Source: JAHEKD01 sp965204695
GTDB lineage: Bacteria > Pseudomonadota > Gammaproteobacteria > Arenicellales > JAHEKD01
Length of the DNA: 64,000 nt
Assembly: GCA_965204695.1 (NCBI GenBank)
Contig: OZ242007.1
Location: 1,984,001-2,048,000, forward strand
Direction: 5' to 3'
Notes under the pieces: generated by a model
What the model saw: only the letters and a program-made list of their open reading frames with translations
Told to the model about the DNA's origin: nothing
Database searches by the model: none
Made by a program: the position numbers and the translations under genes
Shown: positions 43,815 through 52,890 of the stretch, one piece after another
How positions within the stretch are numbered: position 1 is the stretch's first letter
How the letters are laid out: every line of letters starts with the position of its first letter

Positions 43815-44660
43815 TCAAGCCGCCTGTTGTAATTCGTGTTTATCCTTAACTACTGTGACCCTATGCATACGCCGATAATGCGGCAAATAGTCCGCAACTG
43901 CATAATGCATGGTACAACGGTTATCCCACATCGCAACAGTACCCTTGCTCCATTTATAGCGAACTTGATATTCAGGCTGATTTTGATGTTCGTAAAGATA
44001 ACTCAGTAATCGATTACTTTCCGTCCACTGTTGACCGGCAATGTAACGAGTAAATGAGGGATTAACATATAAATAGGGCTTTTGAGTAATCGGGTGATAT
44101 TTAACAATTGGGTGTACAGCATTGCCTAATTTTGACATCGCCTCATTGAGTGAAGCCTCAGGGTTGTCTTTTTGCAAATAAGTATTACGAAAATCACCCA
44201 TATCATGCACCGCTGACTTATCGGCAAAAAATGATTTCATGTCTTCTGGCAACGCATTATATGCAGCATATAGACTGGACCAGAGCGTATCACCGCCTGA
44301 TTCCGGCACTTCAACGGCATATAAGATAGAAGCAAACGGCGGATGCGACTTAAAAGTCAGATCAGTGTGCCAATCATTCGTATCTGGCGGCCTGTCCGCA
44401 TCATTTTCTAGCAAAGTCACCTGACCTTTATCGTCGGCATGTGGATAAATTGGATGAGGCTGATCAAGCTCGCCAAACTGCGCCGCAAAACGAATTTGTT
44501 GTTCAGGAGTTAACGATTGCCCTGGGAAAAAAACAACAAGGTGCTCCAGTAAGGCTTGATAAATCTCATCAATCTTTCCCGAATCGGTGATGGAGGCTAA
44601 ATCTACATCGTGAATTTTAGCTCCGATGTTAGGCGTAAGTTTTTTAACTTCAAGGCTCAT
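43815..44660 (-). CDS. TauD/TfdA family Fe(II)/2-oxoglutarate dioxygenase
   Basis: 281 residues from MSLEVKKLTPNIGAKI, preceded by a ggag site; an earlier in-frame ATG at 44708 seems spurious. The iron site is the HxD motif in DWHTDLTFKSHPPF plus a distal H in DNRCTMHYAVADYLP; the 2-oxoglutarate-binding R is in HYRRMHRVTV. It hydroxylates taurine- or alkanoate-like substrates. It is downstream of a LysR gene in the same direction, 57 nt away. Confidence 0.87.
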   Translation of the reverse strand: MSLEVKKLTPNIGAKIHDVDLASITDSGKIDEIYQALLEHLVVFFPGQSLTPEQQIRFAAQFGELDQPHPIYPHADDKGQVTLLENDADRPPDTNDWHTDLTFKSHPPFASILYAVEVPESGGDTLWSSLYAAYNALPEDMKSFFADKSAVHDMGDFRNTYLQKDNPEASLNEAMSKLGNAVHPIVKYHPITQKPYLYVNPSFTRYIAGQQWTESNRLLSYLYEHQNQPEYQVRYKWSKGTVAMWDNRCTMHYAVADYLPHYRRMHRVTVVKDKHELQQAA

Positions 44661-44717
44661 CGTTGCTCTCCGAGATTGAATATCATGCCAACTATTATGC
44701 CAGAACACATATCATGT

Positions 44718-45650
44718 CTAAATATTACGCGCCCAAGTTGTTTGCGGTGTTTCCCCCAGATCCCTGATCGATTGTTTAATATAGTCAATAAACACTCGTA
44801 CACGTGCAGGCATATAATCACGTCTGGTATATAACAAATAAACGCCGTATTGCTCGTCACTTTGGCATGGGTAAACTGCCTCAATCTCGCCTTTATCCAA
44901 CCATTTTCTGGCGATAAAATGCGGGGTCTGAGTCAATCCTAACCCGGCAGCGCACAGTTCAGCCATGCTTTCCCCGTCGTCCACCACAAATTGGTTACCC
45001 GGATTAATTTCGTTTACGTTTTCTCCATTGACGAAAAAAATCGGTAAAATCTTCCCGGTTTGGCGGAATCGAAACCGTATCCATCGATGATTGTAGGCAT
45101 CATTTTCAGATTTGAGTGGTCCGTTTGCTGAGATATAATTTCTTGAGGCGCAAACTAAAAAATCGATCGGGCTAAGCTTTTGACAAATCAAGCGGCTATC
45201 CTGAATCGTGCCGCTTCTAATAGTCACGTCAATATTCTGCTCAATCATATCCACATAGGCATCATTAAACTGAATATTAAAGCTGATAGCCGGATACAGC
45301 TCGTTAAAGTTTTTAAGCAGCGGTAGAATGTAAAGTTTGCCGTAAGAAACCGGTAAATTAAGATTAATAACACCTTGCGGCTGACTTTTATCAGAAATGA
45401 TTTGCGCTTCACAAGCGTCTAGATCATCAAGCATGCCTTTAACCGTGTTGAGATAATCCAAGCCCGATTGGGTGATGTTCAGTTTACGGGTGGTACGCAG
45501 GAAAAGCTGGCACCCGAGTTCCTGTTCTAATCGTGTAATCGCTTTGCTGATGGTCGAGGCCGATGTTCCGGCAATTTTCGCCGCTTCGATGAAACTACTG
45601 CCACGCTGAGCGACCAGGATAAAAAATTGTAGTGCTTTAAATTTATCCAT
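44718..45650 (-). CDS. LysR family transcriptional regulator
   Basis: 310 residues. The helix-turn-helix is in QFFILVAQRGSSFIEAAKIA and STISKAITRLEQELG; the effector domain contains GVINLNLPVSYGKLYILPLL. It is divergent from the DJ-1/PfpI gene at 45746 (95 nt) and directly precedes the TauD gene, so it may control either. The recognition helix is TSASTISKAITRL. Confidence 0.9.
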   Translation of the reverse strand: MDKFKALQFFILVAQRGSSFIEAAKIAGTSASTISKAITRLEQELGCQLFLRTTRKLNITQSGLDYLNTVKGMLDDLDACEAQIISDKSQPQGVINLNLPVSYGKLYILPLLKNFNELYPAISFNIQFNDAYVDMIEQNIDVTIRSGTIQDSRLICQKLSPIDFLVCASRNYISANGPLKSENDAYNHRWIRFRFRQTGKILPIFFVNGENVNEINPGNQFVVDDGESMAELCAAGLGLTQTPHFIARKWLDKGEIEAVYPCQSDEQYGVYLLYTRRDYMPARVRVFIDYIKQSIRDLGETPQTTWARNI

Positions 45651-45745
45651 TAGTGAATAATATTCAATAAAATAATTCTATTCGCCTACTTTATTCCTTA
45701 ATACCAAATTCTACAATATTGTTGTAACCATTTAAGGAACATAAG

Positions 45746-46417
45746 ATGAAAGCCAAAATTATGCTGATAAAGTTTTTAATCTGTTGCTGTGTATTAACCT
45801 CCGGCTATACCGTGGCAGCCACCAAAACCATAGGCATTATTGTCTATGATGATGTCCTAACCTCTGATGTGACTGGCTCCTTGGAGGTGTTTGGGGTGGC
45901 CAGTAAACTGAGCTGGTTTAACGATTACAATGTTAAGACCATCGGCTTAGAAAATGTTGATTTCATCAAAACCGAGGAAGGATTAACTCTTGGGGTAGAT
46001 ACCTCTATCGAGCAAAAACCGAATGTTGACGTGCTAATTGTGCCATCAAGGTATGAAATGAATTCATTACTCAATAATGAAGCATTGATCTCGTTTATTG
46101 CCCAGACGGCTGAATCCGCCCAATGGCTGGCCAGTAATTGTTCTGGCTCATTGCTATTGGCACAAGCAGGTATTCTTGATGGCAAACAAGCCACTACCTG
46201 GGCCGGCGGTGAAGCTGATTTTCAAAAGATGTTTCCAGCCGTTATGGTCATCCATGATCAAAATCTAATCATCGATGAAAACGTGCTTACATCAAATGGC
46301 AGTGTCGTCAGCTATCAGGCCGCTTTGACTTTATTAGCTCAACTCAGTTCAGATAAAGCCGCACAAGAAGTTGCCGATACAATTCAATACGGAAGATTGA
46401 GCAATAAGTCCTTTTGA
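45746..46417 (+). CDS. DJ-1/PfpI family protein with signal peptide
   Basis: 223 residues. A signal peptide (to about residue 25, ...CCVLTSGYTVAA) suggests export, less usual for this family. The nucleophile elbow is SNCSGSLLLAQAG with C132; TKTIGIIVYDDVLTSDVTGS is the conserved start. It is divergent from the LysR gene at 45650, and likely part of a regulator-enzyme pair. The enzymatic role (isonitrile hydratase, glyoxalase-like or chaperone) is not determinable. Confidence 0.8.
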   Translation: MKAKIMLIKFLICCCVLTSGYTVAATKTIGIIVYDDVLTSDVTGSLEVFGVASKLSWFNDYNVKTIGLENVDFIKTEEGLTLGVDTSIEQKPNVDVLIVPSRYEMNSLLNNEALISFIAQTAESAQWLASNCSGSLLLAQAGILDGKQATTWAGGEADFQKMFPAVMVIHDQNLIIDENVLTSNGSVVSYQAALTLLAQLSSDKAAQEVADTIQYGRLSNKSF

Positions 46418-46481
46418 GATGATGGTTTATGGGGTTGGATTTATAAATATACATAAGATTAAGGTAAATTAATCCGCGACG

Positions 46482-46500
46482 AAGTGAACTCGGTTCACTT
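46482..46500. terminator. Short hairpin between the DJ-1 and PPOX genes
   Basis: aagtgaac tcg gttcactt at 46482-46500 is an 8-bp perfect stem in the 105-nt convergent gap. There is no clear T tract, so it may be a bidirectional terminator or just a fold. Confidence 0.45.
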
Positions 46501-46522
46501 GACTGGTTAACTTTAATCAGAT

Positions 46523-47128
46523 TTACAAATCCTGCTGATAACGTTTTACCATCTCTTGCTGTGATTCAGCTTTTTCCATCACTCCAGTCTGGTCATTTAT
46601 CATTTGCCCCATAGTAGGAAAATCCTTGCGGTTTATTTGTGCATCCATCGACCATAACTTTGAGCGCATAAAGGCTTTCGCACAATGTAAAAAGATTTCC
46701 TCAACTTGGATTTTGATGCCGGTTTTAGGTGGGTATTTCTCTTGTTTGAAGTCGGCTAATAATTCCGAGTCTGCAGTAATACTGGCTTGACCATTAATTC
46801 GTAGTGTTTCGTCCACACCAGGAATCATAAACATAGTACCAATCTGCCCTGTTTCGATAATATTGACCAGCCCGTCTAAACGATTGTTACCTTTAGAATC
46901 CGGAATTAATAATTCCTTTTCATTCAATATTTTAACGAAACCTGTCTCGCCGCCTTTGGGTGACACATCGACACCACCGTCCTTAGCAAAAGTTGAGATA
47001 ACAACAAACGGAGAATGATTAATAAAATTAATTGAATGTTGTTCAAGATGATTGAGTTGCTTAGTTACAGATCGTCCCTTAGCAAAACCATAAAGCTCCC
47101 GAAGTTGTTCTACAGAATTTATTTCCAT
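46523..47128 (-). CDS. Pyridoxamine 5'-phosphate oxidase family (FMN-binding) protein
   Basis: 201 residues. The split-barrel flavin fold is shown by SPFVVISTFAKDGGVDVSPK, GGETGFVKILNEKELLIPDS and NIIETGQIGTMFMIPGVDET, then LRINGQASI. This is the MSMEG_1061-like subgroup of F420/FMN-binding proteins, often with a role in reduction of small molecules. A single gene, convergent with the DJ-1 gene. Confidence 0.82.
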   Translation of the reverse strand: MEINSVEQLRELYGFAKGRSVTKQLNHLEQHSINFINHSPFVVISTFAKDGGVDVSPKGGETGFVKILNEKELLIPDSKGNNRLDGLVNIIETGQIGTMFMIPGVDETLRINGQASITADSELLADFKQEKYPPKTGIKIQVEEIFLHCAKAFMRSKLWSMDAQINRKDFPTMGQMINDQTGVMEKAESQQEMVKRYQQDL

Positions 47129-47191
47129 TGACTGTCACTTCTAATTTCTGAGGAAATAGTATGCCTGTCTGTGCTAACTATTGGAAATAGT

Positions 47192-48076
47192 TTAACTTGA
47201 ACAAGTTTTAGCAAACAGTTGCGAACAAAATACAGCCAGCAAAATAATACCACCGCCAATGAATGTGTTTATCCCCGGCACCTCGGCAAACAGTAACCAA
47301 GCGAATAAAATTGCTAGTGGTGCTTCAAGGGAACTGATCAGAGCTGTTTCAGAGGATGGAAGATAGCGGGCGCCTAAAACTAACGTCACCGAAGCAATCG
47401 CAAAAATTAATCCAAATGACGCCATAACCGGAATCTCATTGGCTGGTGCGGCTAACGGATCACCGAAATACAGAGCTACTGGTAGTAGAAATAAACACGA
47501 AAATGTCATCGGTCCTGGCCCCGGTGTTTTTGGGTATCGACGATAAATCACTAAAATCAACGCCATTAGAAATGTCATCCATAGGGCCATTAGATCACCT
47601 TTAATATTAAATCCTCCGATTGAACCGCTGACTATCAGGCTCACTCCTGCTAATGCAGCCAAGCTTGAAATCATCACCAACAACGTAGGTCGCTCACGCA
47701 TCCATATCCAGGCGATCAATGCTGCAACAAAAGGAGCCGATGCATAAATCAAAGAGACATTGGCAATGGTCGTTAACTTAAATGACGTAATAAATGATGC
47801 GCTAGCGACTGAACTGATCACTGCGACTACCAATCCGACTTTTCCTAACTCAAGCAATTCCGCCCTCAAGGTGCCTTTGATTAAAATATAGAGAAACGTA
47901 AACCCTGCAGCAAAAAGTCCTCGCCAAAAAATCACTGCCCATGCATCTGCAGATACGCCTTTGGTAAATAATCCCGCAGTACTAAAGACCACGGCTGAGA
48001 TTAAAATCAATATCAATCCCGTTAAACGTCTTCTGCGTATAGTAGTTGTTTCGTTGACTAGGATGTGTGCTCTCAT
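47192..48076 (-). CDS. DMT superfamily transporter (EamA family)
   Basis: 294 residues and ten helices in two EamA halves. The N-terminal segment IRRRRLTGLILILISAVVFS and second-half LGARYLPSSETALISSLEAP are typical. It is transcribed after the DNPxRxWN paralog gene (47 nt downstream), so a shared operon is likely. This is the fourth EamA gene of the window. Confidence 0.87.
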   Translation of the reverse strand: MRAHILVNETTTIRRRRLTGLILILISAVVFSTAGLFTKGVSADAWAVIFWRGLFAAGFTFLYILIKGTLRAELLELGKVGLVVAVISSVASASFITSFKLTTIANVSLIYASAPFVAALIAWIWMRERPTLLVMISSLAALAGVSLIVSGSIGGFNIKGDLMALWMTFLMALILVIYRRYPKTPGPGPMTFSCLFLLPVALYFGDPLAAPANEIPVMASFGLIFAIASVTLVLGARYLPSSETALISSLEAPLAILFAWLLFAEVPGINTFIGGGIILLAVFCSQLFAKTCSS

Positions 48077-48122
48077 TGGTTTTTCTTGATATAGCTATCA
48101 AATGCTTGCTGGCCTAGGGTAA

Positions 48123-48581
48123 CTAATCCTTTTTCCAGTCACCGTCTTTGTTCCACCAACGATGCGGGTTATCAGAATCATCAATGCCTTTGGTTTCAGA
48201 TCGCAATACGGCTTCTACACAAATTGGTGGTTCGTAGTAACTGTGGACTGCGTAAATAGCTTCAATTACCTGTGTGAGTTGCTCGCGATTTTGAGGTATT
48301 ACTACTTGCATTTGTTTTACACCAGGCCGTTTGCGAGTTTCGTCTTCTGCGCCCGTGGGCGTACCTTCTAGTGGGCGATAATATTCGTATCCTTCGGGTA
48401 ATAAATAGGCATTACGATCTGTTTTTCCCTGCACCAGTGGAGCAAACTTGATTATTTCATCAAAGATTCGATCCATATCTTCTGTTGGCGCAGAAAAGGT
48501 CACTTTCCAATATGGAGTTAGCTTAAGTGAGGGAGTTTCGAATTCATTTTCTAATAATTCAGCGTCGATTTGTACAGTCAT
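48123..48581 (-). CDS. Conserved hypothetical protein, paralog of 43308-43769
   Basis: About 152 residues from MTVQIDAELL, with an aaagga ribosome binding site 6-7 nt upstream; a further in-frame ATG at 48611 is poorly placed. The sequence has PYWKVTFSAPTEDMDRIFDE, APLVQGKTDRNAYLLPEGYE, RPLEGTPTGAED and VVIPQNREQLTQVIEAIYA, then VHSYYEPPICVEAVLRSETK and the ending DNPHRWWNKDGDWKK. It is divergent from the YafY regulator gene at 48687 and followed by an EamA exporter gene. Confidence 0.75.
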   Translation of the reverse strand: MTVQIDAELLENEFETPSLKLTPYWKVTFSAPTEDMDRIFDEIIKFAPLVQGKTDRNAYLLPEGYEYYRPLEGTPTGAEDETRKRPGVKQMQVVIPQNREQLTQVIEAIYAVHSYYEPPICVEAVLRSETKGIDDSDNPHRWWNKDGDWKKD

Positions 48582-48686
48582 GGTTAATCCTTTTGTTTGA
48601 TGGAAAATCATTATAAAAAATCTCTACTGACAACATATTGTCAGCAGAGTTGAAGTAAAATAATCTTCTTTAAATCTGACTTTTTT

Positions 48687-49346
48687 ATGCGACGCACCGC
48701 CCGCTTATTTGAAATCATTCAAATTCTGAGGAATCAGACGAAATCGATTACCGCTGAGCAAATTGCTGAGATGCTGGAAGTCTCAACCCGTACGGTTTAC
48801 CGCGATATTGCTACCTTACAAGCCATGCGCACACCGATTGATGGTGAAGCTGGTGTGGGTTACATAATGCGTAGCGGTTATGATTTACCGCCTTTGAACT
48901 TCGATACTGAAGAGATCGAAGCCATTGTGGTGGGCTTGAGTTTATTAGCCCGTACCGGTGACAGCGGCTTGCTCAAAGCTGCCTCTCGAGTCTCTGCCAA
49001 AATTGATGAAGTGCGTGAGAATACTCAAAGCCTGCATGTCTCCAATTGGGGCGCCCAAGCCCCTAAAACCATCGACATGAGCGAGTTACGTCAGGCTATC
49101 CGTAATGAGCAAAAGCTGCATATTGAATATTGCGATGAAAACGATTCGTGTACCGAACGAACTATCAAACCGATAGCAATCGTCTATTACATAGAAGTGA
49201 TCATCCTGGCCGCCTGGTGTGAATTACGAAAAGATTTTCGACATTTTCGGGTAGACAGAATCGCAAATTACCAACTATTGGAGGATTTTTTCAAGGGATA
49301 TGGTGATCAATTGAGGGATGATTGGCAATTCACAAATAAAAATTAA
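48687..49346 (+). CDS. YafY-type regulator (HTH_11 plus WYL domain)
   Basis: 219 residues. The N-terminal helix-turn-helix contains LFEIIQILRNQTKSITAEQI and AEMLEVSTRTVYRDIATLQA; the C-terminal WYL domain has LHIEYCDENDSCTERTIKPI and VIILAAWCELRKDFRHFRVD. It is divergent from the paralog gene at 48581 and probably controls that gene and the exporter. The WYL domain often senses nucleic acids or nucleotides. Confidence 0.87.
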   Translation: MRRTARLFEIIQILRNQTKSITAEQIAEMLEVSTRTVYRDIATLQAMRTPIDGEAGVGYIMRSGYDLPPLNFDTEEIEAIVVGLSLLARTGDSGLLKAASRVSAKIDEVRENTQSLHVSNWGAQAPKTIDMSELRQAIRNEQKLHIEYCDENDSCTERTIKPIAIVYYIEVIILAAWCELRKDFRHFRVDRIANYQLLEDFFKGYGDQLRDDWQFTNKN

Positions 49347-49398
49347 AGTAAATTCAATTATTTACTAACTTTTCCGTTCGATTTTTGTCTGAAACACT

Positions 49399-49583
49399 GA
49401 TAAATTACCAATCAATACAAAATTGGTAATTTATCTTCTAAGAGATTAGATTTCGCAAGAATAAACTATAACAAACCAATTAAAACCAAATTGGTATTTA
49501 ATTGGTTCAGCTTTTATTTTGTTGATTTTACTGAAAAATATTTTGAAACCAATAAATTACCAGTTAATACCAAATTGGTAATT
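49399..49583. promoter_or_regulatory. Three palindromic operator-like repeats upstream of the fic gene
   Basis: Site 1: gataaattaccaat (49399-49412) and its exact reverse complement at 49422-49435. Site 2: aaccaattaaa (49474-49484), an inner accaaattggt, and tttaattggtt (49497-49507). Site 3: aattacca (49555-49562) with tggtaatt (49576-49583). Sites 1 and 3 share TTACCA-N13-TGGTAA, and all three share an AAATTGGTA core. The last site lies 50 nt before the ATG. The remaining 286-nt gap has no gene. These are probably operators for the Fic protein or another regulator. Confidence 0.7.
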
Positions 49584-49632
49584 AAAGATAAAAATGGTAT
49601 GATCCCAATAAAGATAAATTCTACTAGCCAAG

Positions 49633-50991
49633 ATGAAAATACCTTTATCACCTTCAAACTATAGTGACTTGGCAGAAGAAATCATCAAGGAATCTACAGA
49701 AAAATTCAAAAAAATAATTTCGCTGGGTATTCAGCCAGATCCTAACGATGAGTATTACCATTGGGATAAATTGCGGCATTTACCCTCTGTTCCTTACAAT
49801 CTCAGTCACAAACAATGGTGGTTTGCGATTAAATCAGCGAGGAAATCTTTATACCAAAAAATTCCGCATAAAGATAAAAATGGAGCACCGTTTTTATTTG
49901 CGGAACCAAATATAGTAAGACGACTACTGCACGAGATCGATATTCATGGCGGTGGAGAACTAAAGGCGAGTGAACAAGTAGCTAATCCGAGCACACGTGA
50001 TACATACTTAATTAACTCTCTTATTGAAGAAGCTATAACATCGAGTCAGCTTGAGGGAGCGGCAACCACAAGAAAAGTAGCCAAAGAAATGTTGCGTCAA
50101 AAACGTGCGCCTAAAGATAAATCGGAACGAATGATCGTCAACAACTACTACGCGATGGAGTATATAGGTGAAATTGCCAATCAAGAACTCACTCCCGAGT
50201 TAATTCTTCATCTACATAAAATTTTAACTCAAGATACTTTTGATAATCCTGAGGTAGTAGGAAATATCAGAACCACTGATGATATTCAAGTTGCAGACCA
50301 AAGAGATGCTACCATTCTCCACGTTCCACCGAAACATGAAGAATTAGCAGAACGCTTACAAAGTATTTGCAAATTTGCTAATGACAACGACCCGGAAACC
50401 TTTTTGCATCCGATTATCCGAGCAATTATTCTGCATTTTTTATTGGCTTATGATCATCCCTTTGAAGACGGCAACGGTCGCACTGCACGGGCACTTTTTT
50501 ATTGGTCTATGTTAAGAAGAGATTATTGGACGATGGAATTCATTTCCATCTCGCGGATTTTAAAAACCGCTCCCTCCCAATATAACCGCTCATACCTGTA
50601 TACAGAAACTGATGAGAATGATGTGACTTACTTTATAGTTCATCAGCTAAGGGTGATTCGTCGTGCTATAGATGATTTGTTTGATTATTTAAGGAGAAAA
50701 TCTGAGGAACGTAAAGATTTAGAGCCATTAATAAGACGGGCAACTAAATTGCGATTATTTTTAAATCCTCGGCAAATTGCCGCCCTCAATAGAGCTGTGA
50801 AAGATCCTGATTCTTTATTCACGGTGCAAAGTCATCGAGGTGCTCATAAGACCGCTTACGACACAGCCAGAACCGATCTGCTCAAATTGGCAGAACTTGA
50901 ATTATTGGAAAAAACCAAAATTGGTCGGGCTTTCGCATTTGTACCTCATCCCAAGCTTAGAGAGAAACTACAAGCCTCTAAGGCCCGTTAA
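49633..50991 (+). CDS. Fic domain protein with C-terminal winged helix
   Basis: 452 residues. A Fic_N region is followed by the inhibitory helix ITSSQLEGAATTRKVAKEML ((S/T)xxxE(G/N), about 136-142), the catalytic Fic motif HPFEDGNGRTAR (275-286, H275) and a C-terminal winged-helix segment (NRAVKDPDSLFTVQSHRG, AYDTARTDLLKLAELELLEK). Fic enzymes transfer AMP (or other NMP groups) to protein Thr/Tyr/Ser. The C-terminal DNA-binding-like domain suggests autoregulation through the three upstream palindromes. It does not have a separate antitoxin gene. Confidence 0.88.
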   Translation: MKIPLSPSNYSDLAEEIIKESTEKFKKIISLGIQPDPNDEYYHWDKLRHLPSVPYNLSHKQWWFAIKSARKSLYQKIPHKDKNGAPFLFAEPNIVRRLLHEIDIHGGGELKASEQVANPSTRDTYLINSLIEEAITSSQLEGAATTRKVAKEMLRQKRAPKDKSERMIVNNYYAMEYIGEIANQELTPELILHLHKILTQDTFDNPEVVGNIRTTDDIQVADQRDATILHVPPKHEELAERLQSICKFANDNDPETFLHPIIRAIILHFLLAYDHPFEDGNGRTARALFYWSMLRRDYWTMEFISISRILKTAPSQYNRSYLYTETDENDVTYFIVHQLRVIRRAIDDLFDYLRRKSEERKDLEPLIRRATKLRLFLNPRQIAALNRAVKDPDSLFTVQSHRGAHKTAYDTARTDLLKLAELELLEKTKIGRAFAFVPHPKLREKLQASKAR

Positions 50992-51062
50992 AACCTGTTC
51001 AGTTGCTTTATCTCAAGAATGTGGTTATATTTGTGCCCTGCACAAGATTTTATTGGATGTGA

Positions 51063-52865
51063 ATGGCGGGTAAGAAACAGACCGAAACGACGGATGAGTT
51101 TGCTAAGAATATTGAGCAAATCACCCAGATGACGCAAAACGTCTTTAAACAATTCATGGACAAACAACAATCAAACGGTAATTCTCTGCCTTTTGATCCC
51201 ATGAATCTTTATTCCACTTATATGGATGCCTGGTTCAATATCTGGAAAGAGCCCACTAAGGCTATTGAAGCCCAAACCAAATATTACCAAGATGCCCTGA
51301 AGCTCTGGCAAAACACCACCCAAAAGCTTTATGCAGGAGAAGAAACGACTCCGGTGATTGAGCCTGAAAAAGGGGACAAACGTTTTCGTGATGAAGAATG
51401 GGATACGAATGTTATTTTTAACTATATCAAACAGTCTTATCTATTGGCCTCACGTTGCATGATGGAAACCGTTGAAGGCGTAGATGAACTGGACGAAAAA
51501 AACAAAAAGAAATTGCACTTTTTTACCAAGCAAATCGTCGATTCACTTTCGCCTACCAATTATGCACACACTAACCCGGCTGTATTACGCGAAGCCATGG
51601 AATCCAAAGGCGAAAATCTGCTTAAAGGCATGCAGAATTTTGTCCGCGACATGGAAAAGGGCGATGGTGAACTGAAAATCGCCATGACCGACACCGAAGC
51701 CTTTACGCTCGGTGAAAATGTCGCCACTTCACCGGGTAAAGCGGTATACCAAAACGATTTATATCAGCTGGTGCAGTATTCTCCCTCTACAGCGAAAGTG
51801 CTGAAGCGCCCATTACTTATCGTACCACCTTGGATTAATAAGTTTTATATCCTTGACCTGCAGCCTAAAAATTCGATGATTAAATGGTTAGTTGATCAAG
51901 GTCATACGGTATTTGTGATGTCTTGGGTAAATCCAGATGAAAGTCATGCCGATAAGAATTTCGAGCATTACATGACTGAAGGCGTGTTGGATGCCCTGGA
52001 TCAGGTAGAAAAAGCCACTAATACTAATGAAATCAACGCAATCGGTTACTGCATTGGCGGAACACTATTATCGGCCACCCTCGCGTACATGGCTGCTAAA
52101 AAAGATGATCGCATTAAGACAGCGACCTTCTTCACTGCCCTAATTGATTTTTCCGAACCCGGTGATCTGGGTGTATTCATTGACGAGCAGCAAGTCGGTT
52201 CATTGGAAGAAAGAATGAACCAAGACGGCTATTTAGAAGGTAAAAGCATGTCTAATGCCTTCAACATGCTGCGCTCAAATGATTTAATCTGGTCGTTTTA
52301 TATCAACAACTACCTGATGGGCAAAGACCCGATGGTATTCGATCTTTTGTACTGGAACTCCGACAACACACGTCTGCCCGCTGCCATGCACAGTTTTTAT
52401 TTGCGTAATATGTACGTTGAAAACAAGCTAAAAGATCCAGGTGGCATTGAACTTGATGGTGTGGCGATTGATGTTAGCAAGGTTAAAACGCCTTGCTATT
52501 TTATTTCCACTATCGACGACCATATTGCACCGTGGAAATCAACTTATGACGGTGCCAAATTATTTTCTGGCCCCGTGAACTTTGTTTTGGGTGGTTCGGG
52601 CCATATTGCCGGTATTGTTAACCCCCCAGCAGCGAATAAATATGGCTTTTGGACCAAAAAGTCATCATCCAGACGTAAAAAATTACCTGATGATTCACAA
52701 ACCTGGTTTGATGAATCTGAGCAACACGAAGGTTCATGGTGGCCGAACTGGCATGCCTGGGTCAGCGACCATGACAAACGCAAAGTTAACGCTCGTCAGC
52801 CGGGCAAAGGCAAATTGAAAGCGATAGAAGATGCCCCAGGCAGCTATGTCGCCAAACGAATTTAA
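51063..52865 (+). CDS. phaC: Class I poly(3-hydroxyalkanoate) synthase
   Basis: 600 residues, class I length. An alpha/beta hydrolase domain with the lipase-like box GYCIGGT (nucleophile C330), the acid in STIDDHIAPW and the catalytic His in GGSGHIAGIVNPP. The N-terminal part (PFDPMNLYSTYMDAWFNIWK) is typical. It polymerises 3-hydroxyacyl-CoA into PHA on granules. First gene of the pha operon phaC-phaA-phaR-phaB; the fic gene precedes it by 71 nt. Confidence 0.95.
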   Translation: MAGKKQTETTDEFAKNIEQITQMTQNVFKQFMDKQQSNGNSLPFDPMNLYSTYMDAWFNIWKEPTKAIEAQTKYYQDALKLWQNTTQKLYAGEETTPVIEPEKGDKRFRDEEWDTNVIFNYIKQSYLLASRCMMETVEGVDELDEKNKKKLHFFTKQIVDSLSPTNYAHTNPAVLREAMESKGENLLKGMQNFVRDMEKGDGELKIAMTDTEAFTLGENVATSPGKAVYQNDLYQLVQYSPSTAKVLKRPLLIVPPWINKFYILDLQPKNSMIKWLVDQGHTVFVMSWVNPDESHADKNFEHYMTEGVLDALDQVEKATNTNEINAIGYCIGGTLLSATLAYMAAKKDDRIKTATFFTALIDFSEPGDLGVFIDEQQVGSLEERMNQDGYLEGKSMSNAFNMLRSNDLIWSFYINNYLMGKDPMVFDLLYWNSDNTRLPAAMHSFYLRNMYVENKLKDPGGIELDGVAIDVSKVKTPCYFISTIDDHIAPWKSTYDGAKLFSGPVNFVLGGSGHIAGIVNPPAANKYGFWTKKSSSRRKKLPDDSQTWFDESEQHEGSWWPNWHAWVSDHDKRKVNARQPGKGKLKAIEDAPGSYVAKRI

Positions 52866-52890
52866 CCTCTAAAGGACAAGGAGCAAGAAT

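Noticed and set aside
49633..50991. Fic as toxin of a classical toxin-antitoxin pair
   Set aside because: No small antitoxin gene is adjacent and the inhibitory helix motif is inside the protein itself.
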